Shown here piece after piece: positions 1-13,951 of a DNA stretch of 48,195 nucleotides. The DNA comes from Plantago elongata. Taxonomy: Eukaryota; Streptophyta; Magnoliopsida; Lamiales; Plantaginaceae. Made by a program: the position numbers and the translations under genes. The notes below the pieces were generated by a model, which ran no database searches, had not been told where the DNA came from, and saw nothing but the letters and a program-made list of their open reading frames with translations. How positions within the stretch are numbered: position 1 is the stretch's first letter; each line of letters starts with the position of its first letter. The stretch is taken from contig JAYMSP010000532.1 in the NCBI GenBank assembly GCA_036897095.1, positions 1 to 48,195 on the forward strand, written 5' to 3'.

Positions 1-3000
1 TTGACAATAGTTTTCTTTCTTTTTTTTTTGGTTAATCCACCTAGGTGAAATAATTTATTTATGTTTGATACTTGTTTTTTTTGGAGACTATTTCCTAGTT
101 TTTTCAAAAAACTAACATACTTATTAAATATGCACTAACGTATAGTTTTTCAAAAAACTAACATACTTATTACATATGCACCCAGACAACCCCAAACATA
201 TTACATATATACCCACAATCTGCAGGTCAATGAATAGTCAAAATGCAGTCTAATATGCATTTGGAACATATTACAAATAAATTTAGATTAATAATAGAAT
301 GAGAGAAATTTTGAAAATGATGACATGGCATCACGACTCAGCATGTGGCGTGTGCTCCGGCTTGCCAACTCAACATTTGCGTGTGTCTTCGACTGTCCCA
401 GAAATCCGGATTTGACTTTTGGGTTTGTTTGTAATTATGTTTCAAAAACAGTTCATTTTTTGGAACGATTTGTAATAAAAAAAACATTAGAGGTCATATG
501 AGCTCATAGAGTGGGGGTGGATTTTGTAATTATCCCTTTATTTTATTTTCTGGTCAGAATCAATTTGATTCGGTGGTGTGAATATGCTGGAGTCTCGCGC
601 CATGATTCGACCTGCAAACGAGTCGATACGATTTCGGATTTCCAGTTAAAGGATCTTCTTAGAAATTCCATGTTTCCGAGGCGTTGATAAAATGCCTCAC
701 TAAAACACACTCTCTGTTAACTGATTGATTTCTGGTTTCATCAAGTATGGGAATGCCCATGTATGCGAAATGTTGCAGGTTTAATGAAGCCAATATCTTA
801 TATCACAATTTGGTTGAGTCTGACAAGAGCTCTATGACACTGCAACTGTTGTGATAGGTTACGATTAACTTATGCAGCCACGGAACATGTTTATTTGCTA
901 CGATTGCTCTATATTCGTGGGTGAACGAAGCTTGGCGCTGTACTGCAACTGACTCAGTTCCAGCTGTATGTTAGCTTTCTTACTCAGAATCGGAAAATCC
1001 CTCTAATAAATACTACTTTGTGAAGGTATTGTTTACCGGCTTTAACACTCTGTCTATGTTCTTTTAAACGAACTGAAGCATGTATCCTAACCTGATCTAT
1101 TTTTATCTCTATAAACATAAATGGAAGAAGTACTACTGCAGAACCCTATATCTGTTATATTCTCCCTACATGCCTGATCATATACTATTAGCATTGGGTC
1201 AATGCAATGGGGTAATATGTCAATGACTGCAATAAACTTGCTTATCATTAGTATCAGATCAAGTTGTCTTGTTAAATGTTAACTGTTTCTTATGTCCATT
1301 TTCCACAATTTAACAGGTTTGCACCTCAAATCTTTGATTTCGCTTGTTAGAAGACCAGTTACGAGAGATATCCATATTAATATTAGCATGTTGGATAAGA
1401 ATGGGAACTTTCAACCCAGGGGCATAATGCACGCCCACAGCATTCGTTCAAAATTAAGTTTATATAAGTTGACAGCTTTCTCTGGATTCGGTGCTTGTAG
1501 TCTTTGCAGCGCAGAAAATTAGCCCATGGACTATATGTTTGGTGCAGTGAAACAGCCAAACACATAGTTGCAAAAACAAGGTAAATGAATTGCAATAGGC
1601 TGTAAATTTTAAACCTTGTGACTTTTACAATGTGCAGCTGTATCCTTACATAACTTAACGCGTCCAATATTGTGAAAATATTATCATCCAGGCTCCAGCA
1701 TCATGGGTTGATTGCAAAGTAATCAGATTTACAATGTCCTATTTTGAGCCATAAAAATCAATTTACATGCCTACTCCTCATTCCTTAGATTCCAACAACA
1801 GAGTAGGGAGAATAGTGAACTAGTTCAGTTATCTAATTGCTATTTCATTTTTTCATATTGATTTGAGTAATCCTTCTAAATTGCAATATGTTCCTAGGGG
1901 CTGCTCATAGTTATGTGAAACCTTTAGCGAAATTAGGAAAAATGAGATGTATCAGCCCTTTTGCTAGCAACTTTTAAGACAGAACAAAAATGATCAAGAG
2001 ATTATTAAGTAGTATAATGTATAGAAGTTGCATCGTAGGTTCTTAACTACTGGAGCTTTGGTGGTCGCTTTAACACGTGTTTGTCTTTTGTCCTGAAATA
2101 GGTGTTCTTCTCCAAGAAAGTGTATATATGCAACCCAGCATTTCTACTTGATCTACAATTCCACAGGATTGATTTCACTTTCATGTTAGTCTGTGACTTT
2201 GTGTACTTTTGGTTATGTTATTAGTCTTAGTAAAGGAGTGGACTATTACTTCTTAATTGTGGTGTTTGGTGATTAGTTAGAACGGTATAAAAATAAATCT
2301 ATGGTTGCTTTCTAGCTAAAAGCAACATTGTTGTTGCATCACGATCTTTTGATTAAATAAAAGAAAGTATTTTTGGCTGGACTATTCTTCGACACAAAAG
2401 GATCAGAACTGACTATGATCGTTGAGTAAACAACAAAACATGCCATTGAATCCGAGGCGGCTGAGAAATACGAGGGTTCCTTGACAGAAAGAATCCAATC
2501 AGTTGCAGTAATCCGTTCGATTGATTTATCCAGTCATTGATTCTGGAGCCAACTGACTGCCTACGTATCAACTCTAACTGCACATGCTGCCAAATGAAAC
2601 AGTCCAAACATTTTTCTTCATGATTTGAATAGTCTGACGTCCTATTTGCGCGGACATTACCCCAATTAAATCGAACATTTTGTAAAAAAATTCGATTTCA
2701 ATTGAAAAATACCATTCAAATTCCATTTCAATCCGTCCTGATATTCTGGTCTCTGATCCTACTTAAACTTGTTGAAGTGACGATGACTTTAACATCAAAG
2801 CATTCGGTTCAGCCATGCACGACGGTGAGAGGCAGATTGGATGATCTTGAGCAATTAAACAAACAGGCTAGTGATGATCGGCTGTTGATAACATAGATCA
2901 AATGGTTTGGAAGGCGACCCTTTTGTATTATGCAGAGATGAATCTAGATGGTTAATTAATTGAAGTACAAAATTCGTGACATACTTTTCGTTATTTCGAA

Positions 3001-3302
3001 TTCTAGCTGGATAAATACAAATAATCTTCACAAGCCTCTATAGAAACGATACTGTCTAGTTATTTTGAAACCGACTGATTATCATTAAAATAATCCATTT
3101 TGATAAAGATTTTATTGATTAATAATATATATAATTTTTATAATGACACTTGATTTAGAAACTATCTCTCACACGTAACTTACTCAGAATCTAAAATAAT
3201 ATTAATATAATTATATGGCTCGGTGCACATCTACACCCAATGTCATCTCAAAATATAAAAATGCATATTTTTATAGTAATAGAGATCGTTAAATGCATGG
3301 CC
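1..3302. other. intergenic region, no supported gene
   Basis: I found no coding region here. The open frames are short (under 100 codons), lack recognisable motifs and do not join through plausible splice sites. The stretch around 540-1000 is less AT-rich and could be the transcribed edge of a neighbouring gene or a non-coding transcript, but nothing in the sequence proves it. From about 2900 onward the DNA becomes very AT-rich, as is usual for plant spacer. Confidence 0.5.
100..181. repeat. short direct repeat, two copies
   Basis: A block of about 36 bp occurs at 100-135 and again at 146-181 with one or two differences. Each copy begins with a small palindrome (a T run, C, an A run, flanked by AG and CT) followed by AACATACTTATTA. 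It may be a local slippage duplication or the remains of a small element. Confidence 0.7.
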
Positions 3303-3968
3303 ATTTTTACTAAACGCATGACACATTTTTATATATTACAAAAGTTCCAATAAATTATATAAATATAAAATTAGTATCATTTTTCATTAAACTTATCAAA
3401 TTATCACATTTTTAAAAATATATGACCGTATATACACTACGATACCATAACGTAACAAAAAGCAATATTATAAAATCAGTAGTCATATTTTACAAATAAT
3501 GATGAATTTGAGATCTTTATATTGTTATAATTCATATTCGTAGTCCTTAATATTTATTTAATTGCTTGATAATTAAATTAACTAACTTTAAACAAATAAT
3601 TTTACAAAATTAAATTTATTTTTTTAACTCCGATCTAACCAGGACGGTCCTGGTCAGGAATGTCCCATGTTTATTTTTTTAAATTTTTTTAAAGCTCCGT
3701 AACGGAGCTGCCAAGCTCCGATCAGCTTGGTTGGAGTAATGGCCAGAGCTCCGGTAATGGATCTTCGTGTTCGTTCTTAGTGTTCTTCGTGTTTTTCAAA
3801 GTTTATTCGATTTATTTGTTCGGATAATATGATTGGATTAAATAAACATATTTAGATGTTTTGTAGGTAAAATTGTAATTATTTATAACTGTAGTATTAT
3901 TTTATGAATTATAATTGTTATGGTATTATTTATAATATATAAAAATACATCATGCGTTTAGTAAAAGT
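3303..3968. mobile_element. putative non-autonomous element with long terminal inverted repeats
   Basis: The segment starting at 3303 (TTTTACTAAACGCATGA, then ATTTTTATATATTA) reappears in reverse complement ending at about 3968, with two or three mismatches over some 35 bp. Weaker similarity continues inward for another 40-50 bp on both sides (to about 3380 and from about 3885). The enclosed DNA has no coding capacity. It holds two GC-rich palindromes at 3638-3654 and 3693-3709. Long arms around a short non-coding core suggest a MITE or Mutator-like derivative, but I could not find a convincing target-site duplication, so class and exact ends are open. Confidence 0.55.
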
Positions 3969-4124
3969 CGTCCGGAGTTTAAAATTCATGTTACTAATTT
4001 GTGTTGAAACTACAAAACAAAGAAGAACATCCTCGCTTCTAGCCCAAAAGGTGGTTCACTTTGGTATGAACGAAAATCCTGTGCTGTTGTAAACTGCTGA
4101 ATCTATAAACCAAGACCTTTTGCC

Positions 4125-4132
4125 TATAAATA
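4125..4132 (+). promoter_or_regulatory. TATA box of the ABCG gene
   Basis: TATAAATA lies 68 bp before the chosen ATG at 4193. A start about 30 bp downstream would fall near 4155-4160 and give a leader of roughly 35 nt. The alternative in-frame ATG at 4142 would then lie upstream of the transcription start, which is why 4193 was preferred. Confidence 0.6.
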
Positions 4133-4192
4133 GCAACATCATTGAATCTCAGAATATACTCATTTGGATTCACTGTGAGTAACCAATCAAAT

Positions 4193-7100
4193 ATGAATGA
4201 TCTACTTGATGACAACAATGACTTCGAATCAAACAGAACATCAATAGAGCTAGCTACTACAAGCGACTGGATAACGTCGTCTGGCTCCTCCAGCTTCACG
4301 TCAGAATCTTCAAACAACCGCGACTTTGAAAATGGCTCGTTGCAGGCTGAGATTGCGAATCTCCCGATTGCCAAGCAGATCAAGGTGTCTGTGTTTGCTG
4401 ATAATGAAGGGAATAAGAGGCTGGTTGATGTTACCAAACTTGAGCCAATGGAGAGGCATTTATTTGTGAACAGGATCATTAAGCACATTGAGCATGATAA
4501 TCTTGGCCTCGTGCACAAGATGAAGAAAAGATTGGACAAGTAAGTTATAGTGCAATTCAAACCACATGTATGCAGATGGAGTTAAAATTTAATATTCTTT
4601 TTTATATACTCCATCCGTCCCAATATCAACTTTCCATTCTCCGTTATAACTTGTCTCAATCACAACTTCAAATACTTTAAAGTTTAAACGGATACATATC
4701 ACATACTTTTCTCACTATCTCACTTCTCTCCCACCCCCTCTTATTATATCACACTTTTAATCCAATTTACATACCATTTATAAATTATTCTAATCATTTA
4801 CATAATTTAATCTTAAAATCATGTATGGAACAAGTTATTTCTAATATTATAAGGTAAAATGGTACACATAGAAGGATGGAGTGGATATGGCATCATGCCT
4901 TAAATTTCAATTCTAATTCGATTTATATGAACTCCATCAATTTGCACTCCATCAAACTGCAGGGCCGGAGTAAAACAAACGTCGATTAAAGTGAGATTTA
5001 ACAATTTAAAAGTAGAAGCGAAATGTCAGGTAGTCCACGGGAAACCCCTACCTACTCTATGGAATGCTCTTGTCGGTATGTTTTCGGTGAGTATACACCC
5101 AACTTATTTGACTATAAACTTCAATTTTAACTTGATCTTTATATTTTATACTCATTTTAATAATTTCACCTAGGTAATATTGTACAAGTATAATTTTTTA
5201 ATAGTTCTATTTTAAACTAACTTTTCATTTGGTCAATCATTTTCGACTTATTTACAATTAATTTTTCTGACTCTTAAAAATGATAAACTTAGAAAGTTAT
5301 TAAGTAATGATTAAACTGACTGTTAGCCTTTCTGTTAGAACTTAGTGTTGGTCACTCAATTTAGGCGCGAAGCTATCAAATATGAATTTCCATCGAGAGC
5401 TTGGCATACTGTTCATCGCTTTCTACACCTACAAATTAACCAAAAGAGTTCTGAAATGATCATCAAGAAATTTTACGATTTACGAACTCTTTGCGAGTTA
5501 TTTCTGAACGAAAATGGTGAATTTGGTGTAACAGGACGTCACCAAGCTTGCTGGTTTGTCATCGAAACCTGCCACGATAGGCATCCTTAACGATGTTAGC
5601 GGAATTATTAAGCCTGGAAGGTATGTTATACATCCCTTTTGTCACTTCTCTGTTAACCACTAAAGAGATGCAAATTGTTCTTCTTAACCAGATCAACTGT
5701 TTGATGAAATGTCTCAATGAGAAGTCGATTTGCTTTTACTTGTGTTACATTGCACCTTAAGCACTGTTTACACTCCACTATTCGTAATGATTATTAAATG
5801 TGATTTAATCGAGTTATCTTTTGATTCTATTGCTTTGGCAGGATGACTCTATTGCTTGGTCCACCAGGGTGTGGAAAGACTTCTCTGTTGAAAGCACTTT
5901 CGGCAAATCTAGACAAGTCTCTGAAGGTCTTTCCCTTCCCTTCTTATGTAGAGCCTGATATATGTCAAAGTATGTTTATTAACAAAACTTCTTTGAGCCA
6001 AGGGAGTCATTATAAATGCCGGGCTGCTCTGCAGCACAGTCTTGTATAAAAAATGGCATTGGTTTTCTTTTGTGTTCGATATCGTGGTTCCTTAAATTGT
6101 ATTGAAATGATGGTTTGTTGTCAGGTTGCAGGAGAGATTTCATACAATGGATATAAACTAGAGGAATTTGTTCCCCAGAAAACTTCATCTTATATTAGCC
6201 AAAACGATATGCACATCCCTGCGATGACAGTCCGAGAAACACTTGATTTCTCATCTCGCTGCCAGGGTGTTGGATGCAGAAAAGGTTAGTCTTCTAATTA
6301 AATCCATATCAGTTAGGAAATTGAAATTCTTCCATATATGATATGTATCTTTGCTTTCTTCTGGTGAAGATATTATGATTGAGCTTGCACAAAGGGAGAC
6401 AGAGGCAAACCTTATTCCTGATCCAGATGTAGATACGTACATGAAGGTAGTGCCCACTACTAGCTTATTTCCTATGTGCATCTTTCAGTCAATAATGTTG
6501 AATGTGACATGAAAAGTTAAGACCAACCCAAGTTTCTTCTAACACACTGCTTGCACAGGCAATTGCTGCAGAAGGTCAAGAAACAACATTGCAAACAGAC
6601 TACATACTAAAAGTACTTCAACTTTCCTTTGATCATCTTGTATCAAGATGGTATATACTGATTACAAATTCTTCTCCTCTTCTCAGATTCTAGGACTTGA
6701 TATCTGTTCGGATACACTTGTTGGAAATGCAATGAGGGTAGGCATTTCTGGTGGTGAAAAGAAAAGATTGACAATGGGTAATTATTATCTACTTGAGAGT
6801 TTTAATTGGCGAAGCATAAGTTGGTCTCTTTGACATAGATGTTTTTCTCCATGATTGGGACTGAGGAATTTCATTGGTCTATGTAATATAGGTGAGATGA
6901 TTGTCGGTCCAGCTAGAGCTTTGTTTTTGGATGAAATCTCGAATGGCTTAGACAGTTCAACCACGTATCAGATTGTCTCTTGTCTTCAACAACTGGCTCA
7001 CTTCACTGGTGCTACAGTAATGGTCTCTCTTCTCCAGCCAGCACCTGAAACGTTCAATCTCTTTGATGATATCATCGTAATGGCTGAAGGAAAGACCGTC

Positions 7101-10100
7101 TATCAGGGATCAAGAGATGATGTCTTAGAATTCTTCCACAGCTGTGGATTTAGTTGTCCAAAAAGAAAAGGGTTATCTGATTTTCTTCAAGAGGTAAGTG
7201 TATCTTGATGGTGTTGGTGATTTGATGGTTTTAATAGATTAAGCCGTTAAAGGTACTTATAAGTTACTACTCTGCAGGTCATCTCAAGAAAGGATCAAGA
7301 ACAGTACTGGCACCAAACGAAACAAACCTACAGTTTTATTTCAGTTGATATGTTCGTGAAGAAATTTGAGGAGTCTCCCCATGGAAAGATTCTTTTAAAG
7401 GATCTTTCTGTGCCATTTGACAAGGCCAGTAGCCCCCAGAGTGCAATAACTCATTATCACTATTCTCTTTCAAAATGGTCTCTCTTTAAAGCCTGCATTC
7501 GGAGGGAACTTCTTCTCATGAAAAGAAACACTTTCATCTATGTGTTTAAATCTGTAGAGGTTAATTTTTAACCATACTGCTTACAATATACACAAGTCTA
7601 AGACATCATTTAAAACATAAAATTTCACTAAGATTACCTTCTCATGCAGCTGATCATAGTTGCATCTGTCATGATGACCGTGTTCATCCGAAGTCAGATG
7701 GCTATTGATATTGTCCATGCAAATTATTACCTTGGTGCTCTTTTTTATGCGCTCATCATTCTCCTTGTTGATGGATTCCCTGAGCTTGCTATGACTATTG
7801 AAAGACTTCCAGTTTTCTATAAACAGAGGGACTTGAACTTTTACCCAGCTTGGGCATATGCAGTTCCAGCTGCCGTTCTCAAGATTCCTTTATCAATTTT
7901 TGAATCCATACTGTGGACATCACTAACTTACTATACTGTCGGCTATACTCCTGAAATAGGAAGGTTAGTAACATAAATTAACCATCTAAATGCGTGTACG
8001 TTCTTCCTCATTTCTAGTTGTTTCCTGCAATCTGATTGTGTATTCAAGGTAGATTGATAGAGTTTATGAACAATATCCAGCCTAGGTTCCTGTAAAATGT
8101 CCGTCATGAAAATTTCAATTTTCTATTATGATAATGAAATCAACTAATAATAATGTGCTTTGTCTTTCAGGTTCCTAAGCCAGGCGGTGTTATTTTTTGC
8201 TTTACACCTCACCTCAATCTCTTTGTTCCGTTTCATGGCATCTATCACACAAACAATGGTTGCAGCTGCAACAGCTGGAAGTTTGACCCTGATGTTCGTG
8301 TGCTTATTTGGTGGGTTTGTAATTCCGAAACGTAAGCACTCTAAACTCCCTTCCCATCCTTATTGTGCAAGAGTTATGTCTCCTTTCCCACACAAGAAAA
8401 AATTGACTTAAAAAACCTGTGAATGTATGCAGCATCCATGCCAGTCTATATAGACTGGGGATTCTGGTTGTCACCTCTTACTTATGGAGAGATAGGCCTT
8501 GCAGTAAATGAATTTCTTGCTCCGAGGTGGCAAAAGGTAAATGCACAAGCGTAAAAAGCTAGTCTTATAGAATCACAAGTGTGTTCGTTTGACTGCTTAG
8601 TAAAAGCAATTACAGATCATTACATTTTCCTTGGTGAGTGTTATGTGTTTAGACACTTGTACTATTGTTCAATGTCCTAGTTACTAGTTTCAATACATTA
8701 GGTCATTAGCTAGTATCGATATAAATGCATATAATATGTACCATTCCCTAGAACTAGAATCTCTACGCAGGGCTTCTGCTTATAACATCTAGCATCTTTT
8801 CTTGGTTACAGACAATCTCAGGTAATCTAACAATGGGACAAGAGATACTGGAGAGCCGCGGGCTAAACTTTGGTCAAAGTTGGCTTTGGGTGTCAGTTGG
8901 TGCTCTTCTTGGGTTTGCCTTCGTCTTCAACATAGGGTTTATCTTGGCCTTGAGCTTTTTAAGACGTAAATATTTCTGGTATAATATATTCTGATTATGA
9001 GATGAGTACAGAAGTTAATTCTTAACTTTTCAAAATATGTGCAGCTCCTGGATCTCGTGCTATTGTTTCAAGTGAGAAGCTTTCCCGATCGGAAGAAAGC
9101 GAACATAGTATTCTCACGGCGTCACGGTCCACCATCCATCTCCTTAATACTAAAGTGGAAAACCATAAAGGTTTACCGATCTTTCTTCAATTTTGATTTC
9201 GTTATGTTCAATTGAGTAACCTGATACTTTCTTTAATATACTCCTAAATTGTTTCGGTGTTTCACTTTGCTAATATTCTATCATATGCCACAGGGAAACT
9301 GGTTTTGCCCTTTGAACCTTTGGCTGTTGTCTTTCAAAATGTGAACTACTACGTTGACACACCTCCTGTAAGAACAAATCGTGCAAAACCTTTTCATCTT
9401 GAATGAACTTACTGTACCAAATTAAGGCAGCCAGGTCCATGAGAAGAGATTTGCTAATTTAAGTTTTTTCCCAGGCAATGAAGGAACGTGGTTTCACCGA
9501 CAAAAAGTTTCAACTTCTTTCTGATGTCACCGGTGCATTTAGGCCAGGTGTGCTAACAGCACTTATGGGTGTTAGCGGAGCTGGAAAAACAACTCTTCTT
9601 GATGTCCTGGCTGGCAGAAAGACAAGTGGCTGTGTTGAAGGAGAAATTATAATTGGCGGGTATCCTAAAATTCAAAGCACATTTGCCAGGTGTTCAGGTT
9701 ACTGTGAGCAGACTGACGTACATTCTCCTCAAATTACTGTGGAGGAATCCATGATATTCTCTGCTTGGCTGCGTCTTGATGCCACAATTGATTCAAAAAC
9801 AAAATATGTATGACATCCCGAGTTATTTTTGATATTTTTCCTCTGCTCATTCAATTTAATTTAATCCATCTAATGTTCCATGGAAAAATTACACAGGAAT
9901 TTGTGAAGGAGGTCCTTGAGACCATAGAACTAGACGAACTAAAAGATGCACTAGTTGGAATGCCAGGTATTGACGGTCTATCGACTGAGCAACGAAAGCG
10001 ACTGACTATAGCTGTGGAGCTTGTTGCTAACCCTTCCATTATCTTCATGGATGAACCAACAACTGGATTGGATGCTAGAGCAGCTGCGATTGTGATGCGA

Positions 10101-13100
10101 GCAGTAAAAAATGTGGCAGATACCGGGCGCACAATCGTTTGCACCATTCACCAACCAAGTATTGACATTTTCGAAGCATTTGATGAGGTACGGTGATGTG
10201 GGTCGCTTAATGCAAGAGTCTGATTAAATAAATATCTTTAGAATGTTTTACGACCTCAAGCTTAGGCAATTGTCTTCTTTTGGAATAATCTAGAAACGTT
10301 TCACCACTGTCTGCTCTCGTCTACCTGTTCTATTGCTCAGAATTTCACAGAAGCTTTTGTCTCATTTTCATTGAATGAGGAACATTGAAATATCAATCTT
10401 TTTACCCTGATGAGCTGAAGAGCTAATGGTATGAAAATGTAACTTGAACAACTCAGTAGGAGAATGATTTTGGTCGATTGCCAGTCTGATTGTCGGGCAA
10501 CCTTCTAGTTTTCGGATCACTCAAGATTGTTACTTCTCTATTTTATATTGGTTAGCATGCTATAATCTATATTTTGAATAACATGGTTATATCATGAAAG
10601 GCAACACAAATTACTCCTACCAGAAGAACTTTCCATCTTACATTGCTGATATATATACTCTCTAAAACTTTTTGTAGCTGGTTCTCCTGAAAACTGGTGG
10701 CCGAGTGACTTATTATGGACCTCTGGGACAGAATTCCTGTGATGTAATTAAATACTTTGAGGTGAGCTTATGTGGAAACTGATACACATTGAAAACATTG
10801 TTTTACACCCATAAGAGACTACTATATGGATAGGAGAAGTCATCCTTTACAACATTCTCTGCTCTTCGTATCAGAGAATACCAGGAGTGCCGAAGATTGT
10901 TGATAAGTGCAATCCAGCTACCTGGATACTAGAGGTTACTTCTACATCATCAGAGGCTGAAATTGGAGTAGACTTCTCTCAGATCTACAACAATTCTGCG
11001 TTACACGAGTGAGTCTGCTAAACATCCAACTTATAAATTTAGTGGGTTTGAAATTTCATGTGGTCAAATGCTGGTAACTTGACGATTATTGCAGAGGTGA
11101 TGCAAAATACTGGCATATTTCATCCTTTTCCATGATTCAAAAGTCATTTCTCTTGCCAGCTTTTGATCATCATTGCAACATTCTTACAATTGAAAATCGA
11201 TCTGTATACATGATAGCTTTCACTTAGACAGCCTAAATATTTGCATCATTAAAAAAATTAGTATGAATGCATAGGAAGCCCTGATTTTGAAAGATTTTAA
11301 GAATCATTGCAATTTCTTACAATTTTAAATAGATTTGTATACATGATAGCTGATATTTCACTTTGACAGCCTAAAACTATGCATCATTAATAATTTTTAG
11401 TATGGATGCATAAGTACAAAGAGAAATCCTTTTTTTACTTAGTGCCCTGAATTTGTTTAACCCTGAATTTTGGCAGTCACCTAGTCCGACCCTGGATGTT
11501 AGTCTTTTCCTGAGTGTCTCCATAATTACTATTTGTCACGTAAACTTTTTAGTTTTCTCGACAAAATATGTACTAATTGTGTGTGGACTAGAATTTTCCT
11601 GTATTACGTATTTGCATGTAAAACTGCTAAATTGCAAAAGATCATGTGTTAACTGATAACTGGGTGTCCCAAAATTCAGAGTATACCTGTTGCCTTACAT
11701 TTACAATTAGTGCTTTCCTCTGCTAAATGGTATTTGCAATTGCTGATGTAAACCTGTAAAGCAACTGCCACATGTAATTTACCTTTTATGCTGCTTGTAG
11801 GAAGAATAGAGAGCTAGTCAAACAGCTCAGCATGCCGTCTCATGGTTCAAGAGATTTGCATTTCCCAACACCCTATGCACAAACAAGTTGGGGACAGTTC
11901 AAAACATGCCTCTGGAAGCAGCACTGGTCTTACTGGCGAAGCCCTTCGTACAATCTGATGCGCTTCATACATACATTGTTCACATCTTTCGTTATTGGAT
12001 TGCTGTTTTGGGATCAAGGAGAAACCATGTGAGTAAAATTATGTTGAACATTTAACAGATGGCATGACTTTCCATTTTCTATGTGAGTGAAATTTAAACC
12101 TATGCCCACCGATATATGTGTTGTGTGTTTTCAAGGAACAATGCTTCTCTAATAAGATTATCTTGTGCATAGACAACATGTGGGATAATGAGGATTCTTT
12201 TCATGTTAATGACCCTGAATTATTCAAGCAGAAGTCCTGCTATGATGCAATGGGTTTCTTTGAAGAAGAGTCAACTTACACACATACGTCTGCAGACTCT
12301 CTGCATCAAAATTAGAATGTGCTAAATCCTTGTGTTCAAAATGACCAATAAATTTTGCACCTGCAAAAGATTTCTCTGGCCCAACTCTAATATTCTTCTT
12401 TTGTTCCATCAGAAAAAATGAACAGGACGTCATTAGTATAATGGCTTCAATGTTCAGTGCCACCGTCTTTTCTGGCATTCAGCGTTCCTCTTCGGTTTTA
12501 CCTCAAGTTGGAAATGAGAGAACAGCATTTTATAGGGAAAGATTTGCTGGAATGTATGCCTCATGGGCATATTCAGCTGCACAGGTATATCTGCTACATG
12601 TTAGAATAAGTAAGCTATAACGTGTAATCTTCTTATCATCTGCTACTGATGAGAATTGTTGCTATCTACCTGTCCATTTTAATATTTAATACAATTTCTT
12701 CTGTCAATGTAAATTGCTTATTGTATTTATCGAATTCTTTACTTCAATATTTTAATTCTATACCAAGTAATATGGTTGATTTGCAGGTCGTGATTGAAGT
12801 TCCTTATATGATGGTCCAGTCACTTGCATTTACTGTCATTACATATCCAATGGTTGGATACTTCTGGTCAGCAAGTAAGATCGTTTGGTACTTCTATACC
12901 ATGTTCTGCACATTGGCATTCTTTACTTATCAAGGAATGTTCTTAGTTGCAATAACACCAAGCTACCCGCTAGCTGCAATCATGCAGTCAATGTTTTACT
13001 CTGTGTACAACCTGTTTGCTGGTTTCCTGATTCCTGGCCCGGTAAGCAATTTGGTTCTGTTTTAATTTATGGTGCTCAATACTTGTTGAAGTAAAAAAGG

Positions 13101-13570
13101 GAGAAAAAAAATAGAAGATTAAAGTTGTTTCAAGCCTGAAAAGTAAAAAGTAAAAACACTCGCAGTCTTGTATGATTTTTCCCATGCACCTCCTTAAGAT
13201 GCCCAGGTTAACTGAGCGTTAAGCTATGTGGTGATGTAAATTTCACTGTTTTATTACCCTTAAGTTTGTGTTTCCGTGCTCATGTAGAAATGCTTTTTTG
13301 CAGCAAATTCCAATATGGTGGAGATGGTTTTACTACGCATCTCCCACCTCTTGGACGATGAACGGTATGCTGAATTCACAATATGGAGATGTTGAGATGG
13401 AGGTTGCAGTGTTTGGAGAGACTAAAACCATAGCTGCCTTCTTAAGGGACTTCTATGGGTTTCATTATAATCAATTACCTCTTGTGGCTGTAATGTTAAT
13501 GCTATACCCCATTGTCTTTGCTCTACTTTTTGCTTATTGTATTGGAAAGTTGAATTTCCAGAGGAGATAA
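4193..13570 (+). CDS. full-size ABCG (pleiotropic drug resistance) transporter
   Basis: ATP-driven membrane exporter of the plant PDR group. Exons read: 4193-4539, 4963-5086, 5535-5620, 5842-5926, 6125-6284, 6370-6446, 6559-6612, 6687-6777, 6892-7193, 7278-7559, 7650-7963, 8171-8331, 8433-8536, 8812-8965, 9045-9170, 9294-9367, 9475-9807, 9897-10187, 10678-10761, 10875-11008, 11801-12028, 12413-12584, 12787-13041, 13304-13570. They give one frame of 1434 aa, a normal PDR length. Order is reversed NBD-TMD-NBD-TMD. NBD1 has Walker [10 protein letters not shown] (about 192-200), signature ISGGEKKRL (331-339) and Walker B ALFLDEIS (351-358). NBD2 has GVSGAGKTT (879-887), [10 protein letters not shown] (986-995) and IIFMDEPT (about 1006-1013). 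Membrane regions are about 530-780 and 1160-1430; the protein ends KLNFQRR. No frame break was seen, so it looks functional. The substrate cannot be read from sequence; plant relatives move hormones, cutin or wax precursors or defence terpenoids. An ABCG31/PDR3-like placement is only an impression. Confidence 0.93.
4609..4885. mobile_element. Stowaway-like MITE in ABCG intron 1
   Basis: The segment opens with CTCCATCCGTCCC next to a TA and closes with GGATGGAGTG next to another TA, matching the inverted ends of plant Stowaway (Tc1/mariner) MITEs. It is about 277 bp, AT-rich and non-coding. It lies wholly inside the 4540-4962 intron, so the coding sequence is not affected. The 3' end is slightly diverged, making the last bases uncertain. 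Confidence 0.75.
11168..11413. repeat. tandem duplication inside ABCG intron 20
   Basis: Two copies of about 110 bp, at roughly 11168-11276 and 11303-11413, share TCATTGCAA, TTCTTACAATT, TGTATACATGATAGCT, GACAGCCTAAA and GCATCATTAA in the same order. The second copy has small insertions. It explains part of the unusual length (792 bp) of this intron. Confidence 0.75.
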
Positions 13571-13804
13571 ATAACAATACACTTCATTTCACTATTTCGG
13601 TAAAATGTAAAAATAGTGTAGAAAAAATAGATTAGCTGTATGTAACTCAAAATGATATTTATATATATATATTTTTGTAAGCCAATAACATTTATGTTGA
13701 TATATATATGTAAATGAAATACATGGAATTTGATATGAGACGGAGTAAAATGGAAAACAAAACATTCAAACGGGAGAAAATTGCAAGTGGAGAGAAGAGA
13801 CCAC

Positions 13805-13890
13805 TTTCCCGCTCATACACATCATCGTTCCCATTCGAATTCTGAAAATGGCACAAATCGAAATTTTACTTTTTCTCCAGAGATATAAAA
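13805..13890 (+). promoter_or_regulatory. haspin-1 promoter: E2F-type site and TATA box
   Basis: TTTCCCGC at 13805-13812 is a consensus plant E2F/DP site, 140 bp before the ATG. TATAAAA at 13884-13890 lies 62 bp before it. Haspin acts in mitosis, so S/G2 control through E2F would fit; this is inferred from motif and position. The spacer to the ABCG stop codon is only about 380 bp, so the ABCG 3' UTR and this promoter are close together. Confidence 0.55.
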
Positions 13891-13951
13891 CGCTAAAAAC
13901 AGGCAAATTATAGTGTCGTTTTGTTTTCCATTATTTGTCGGAAAAGCTAAA

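Noticed and set aside
1292..1667. Overlapping small frames on both strands
   Set aside because: Typical chance frames in spacer DNA; no domain and no duplicate elsewhere in the window.
4142..4192. Upstream in-frame ATG giving 17 extra residues on the ABCG protein
   Set aside because: It lies only about 17 bp after the TATA box, upstream of the expected transcription start, and the added residues do not resemble PDR N-termini.
4039..4560. 173-codon minus-strand open frame over ABCG exon 1
   Set aside because: It mirrors the coding exon on the other strand and shows no domain; the plus strand has splice sites and clear family similarity.
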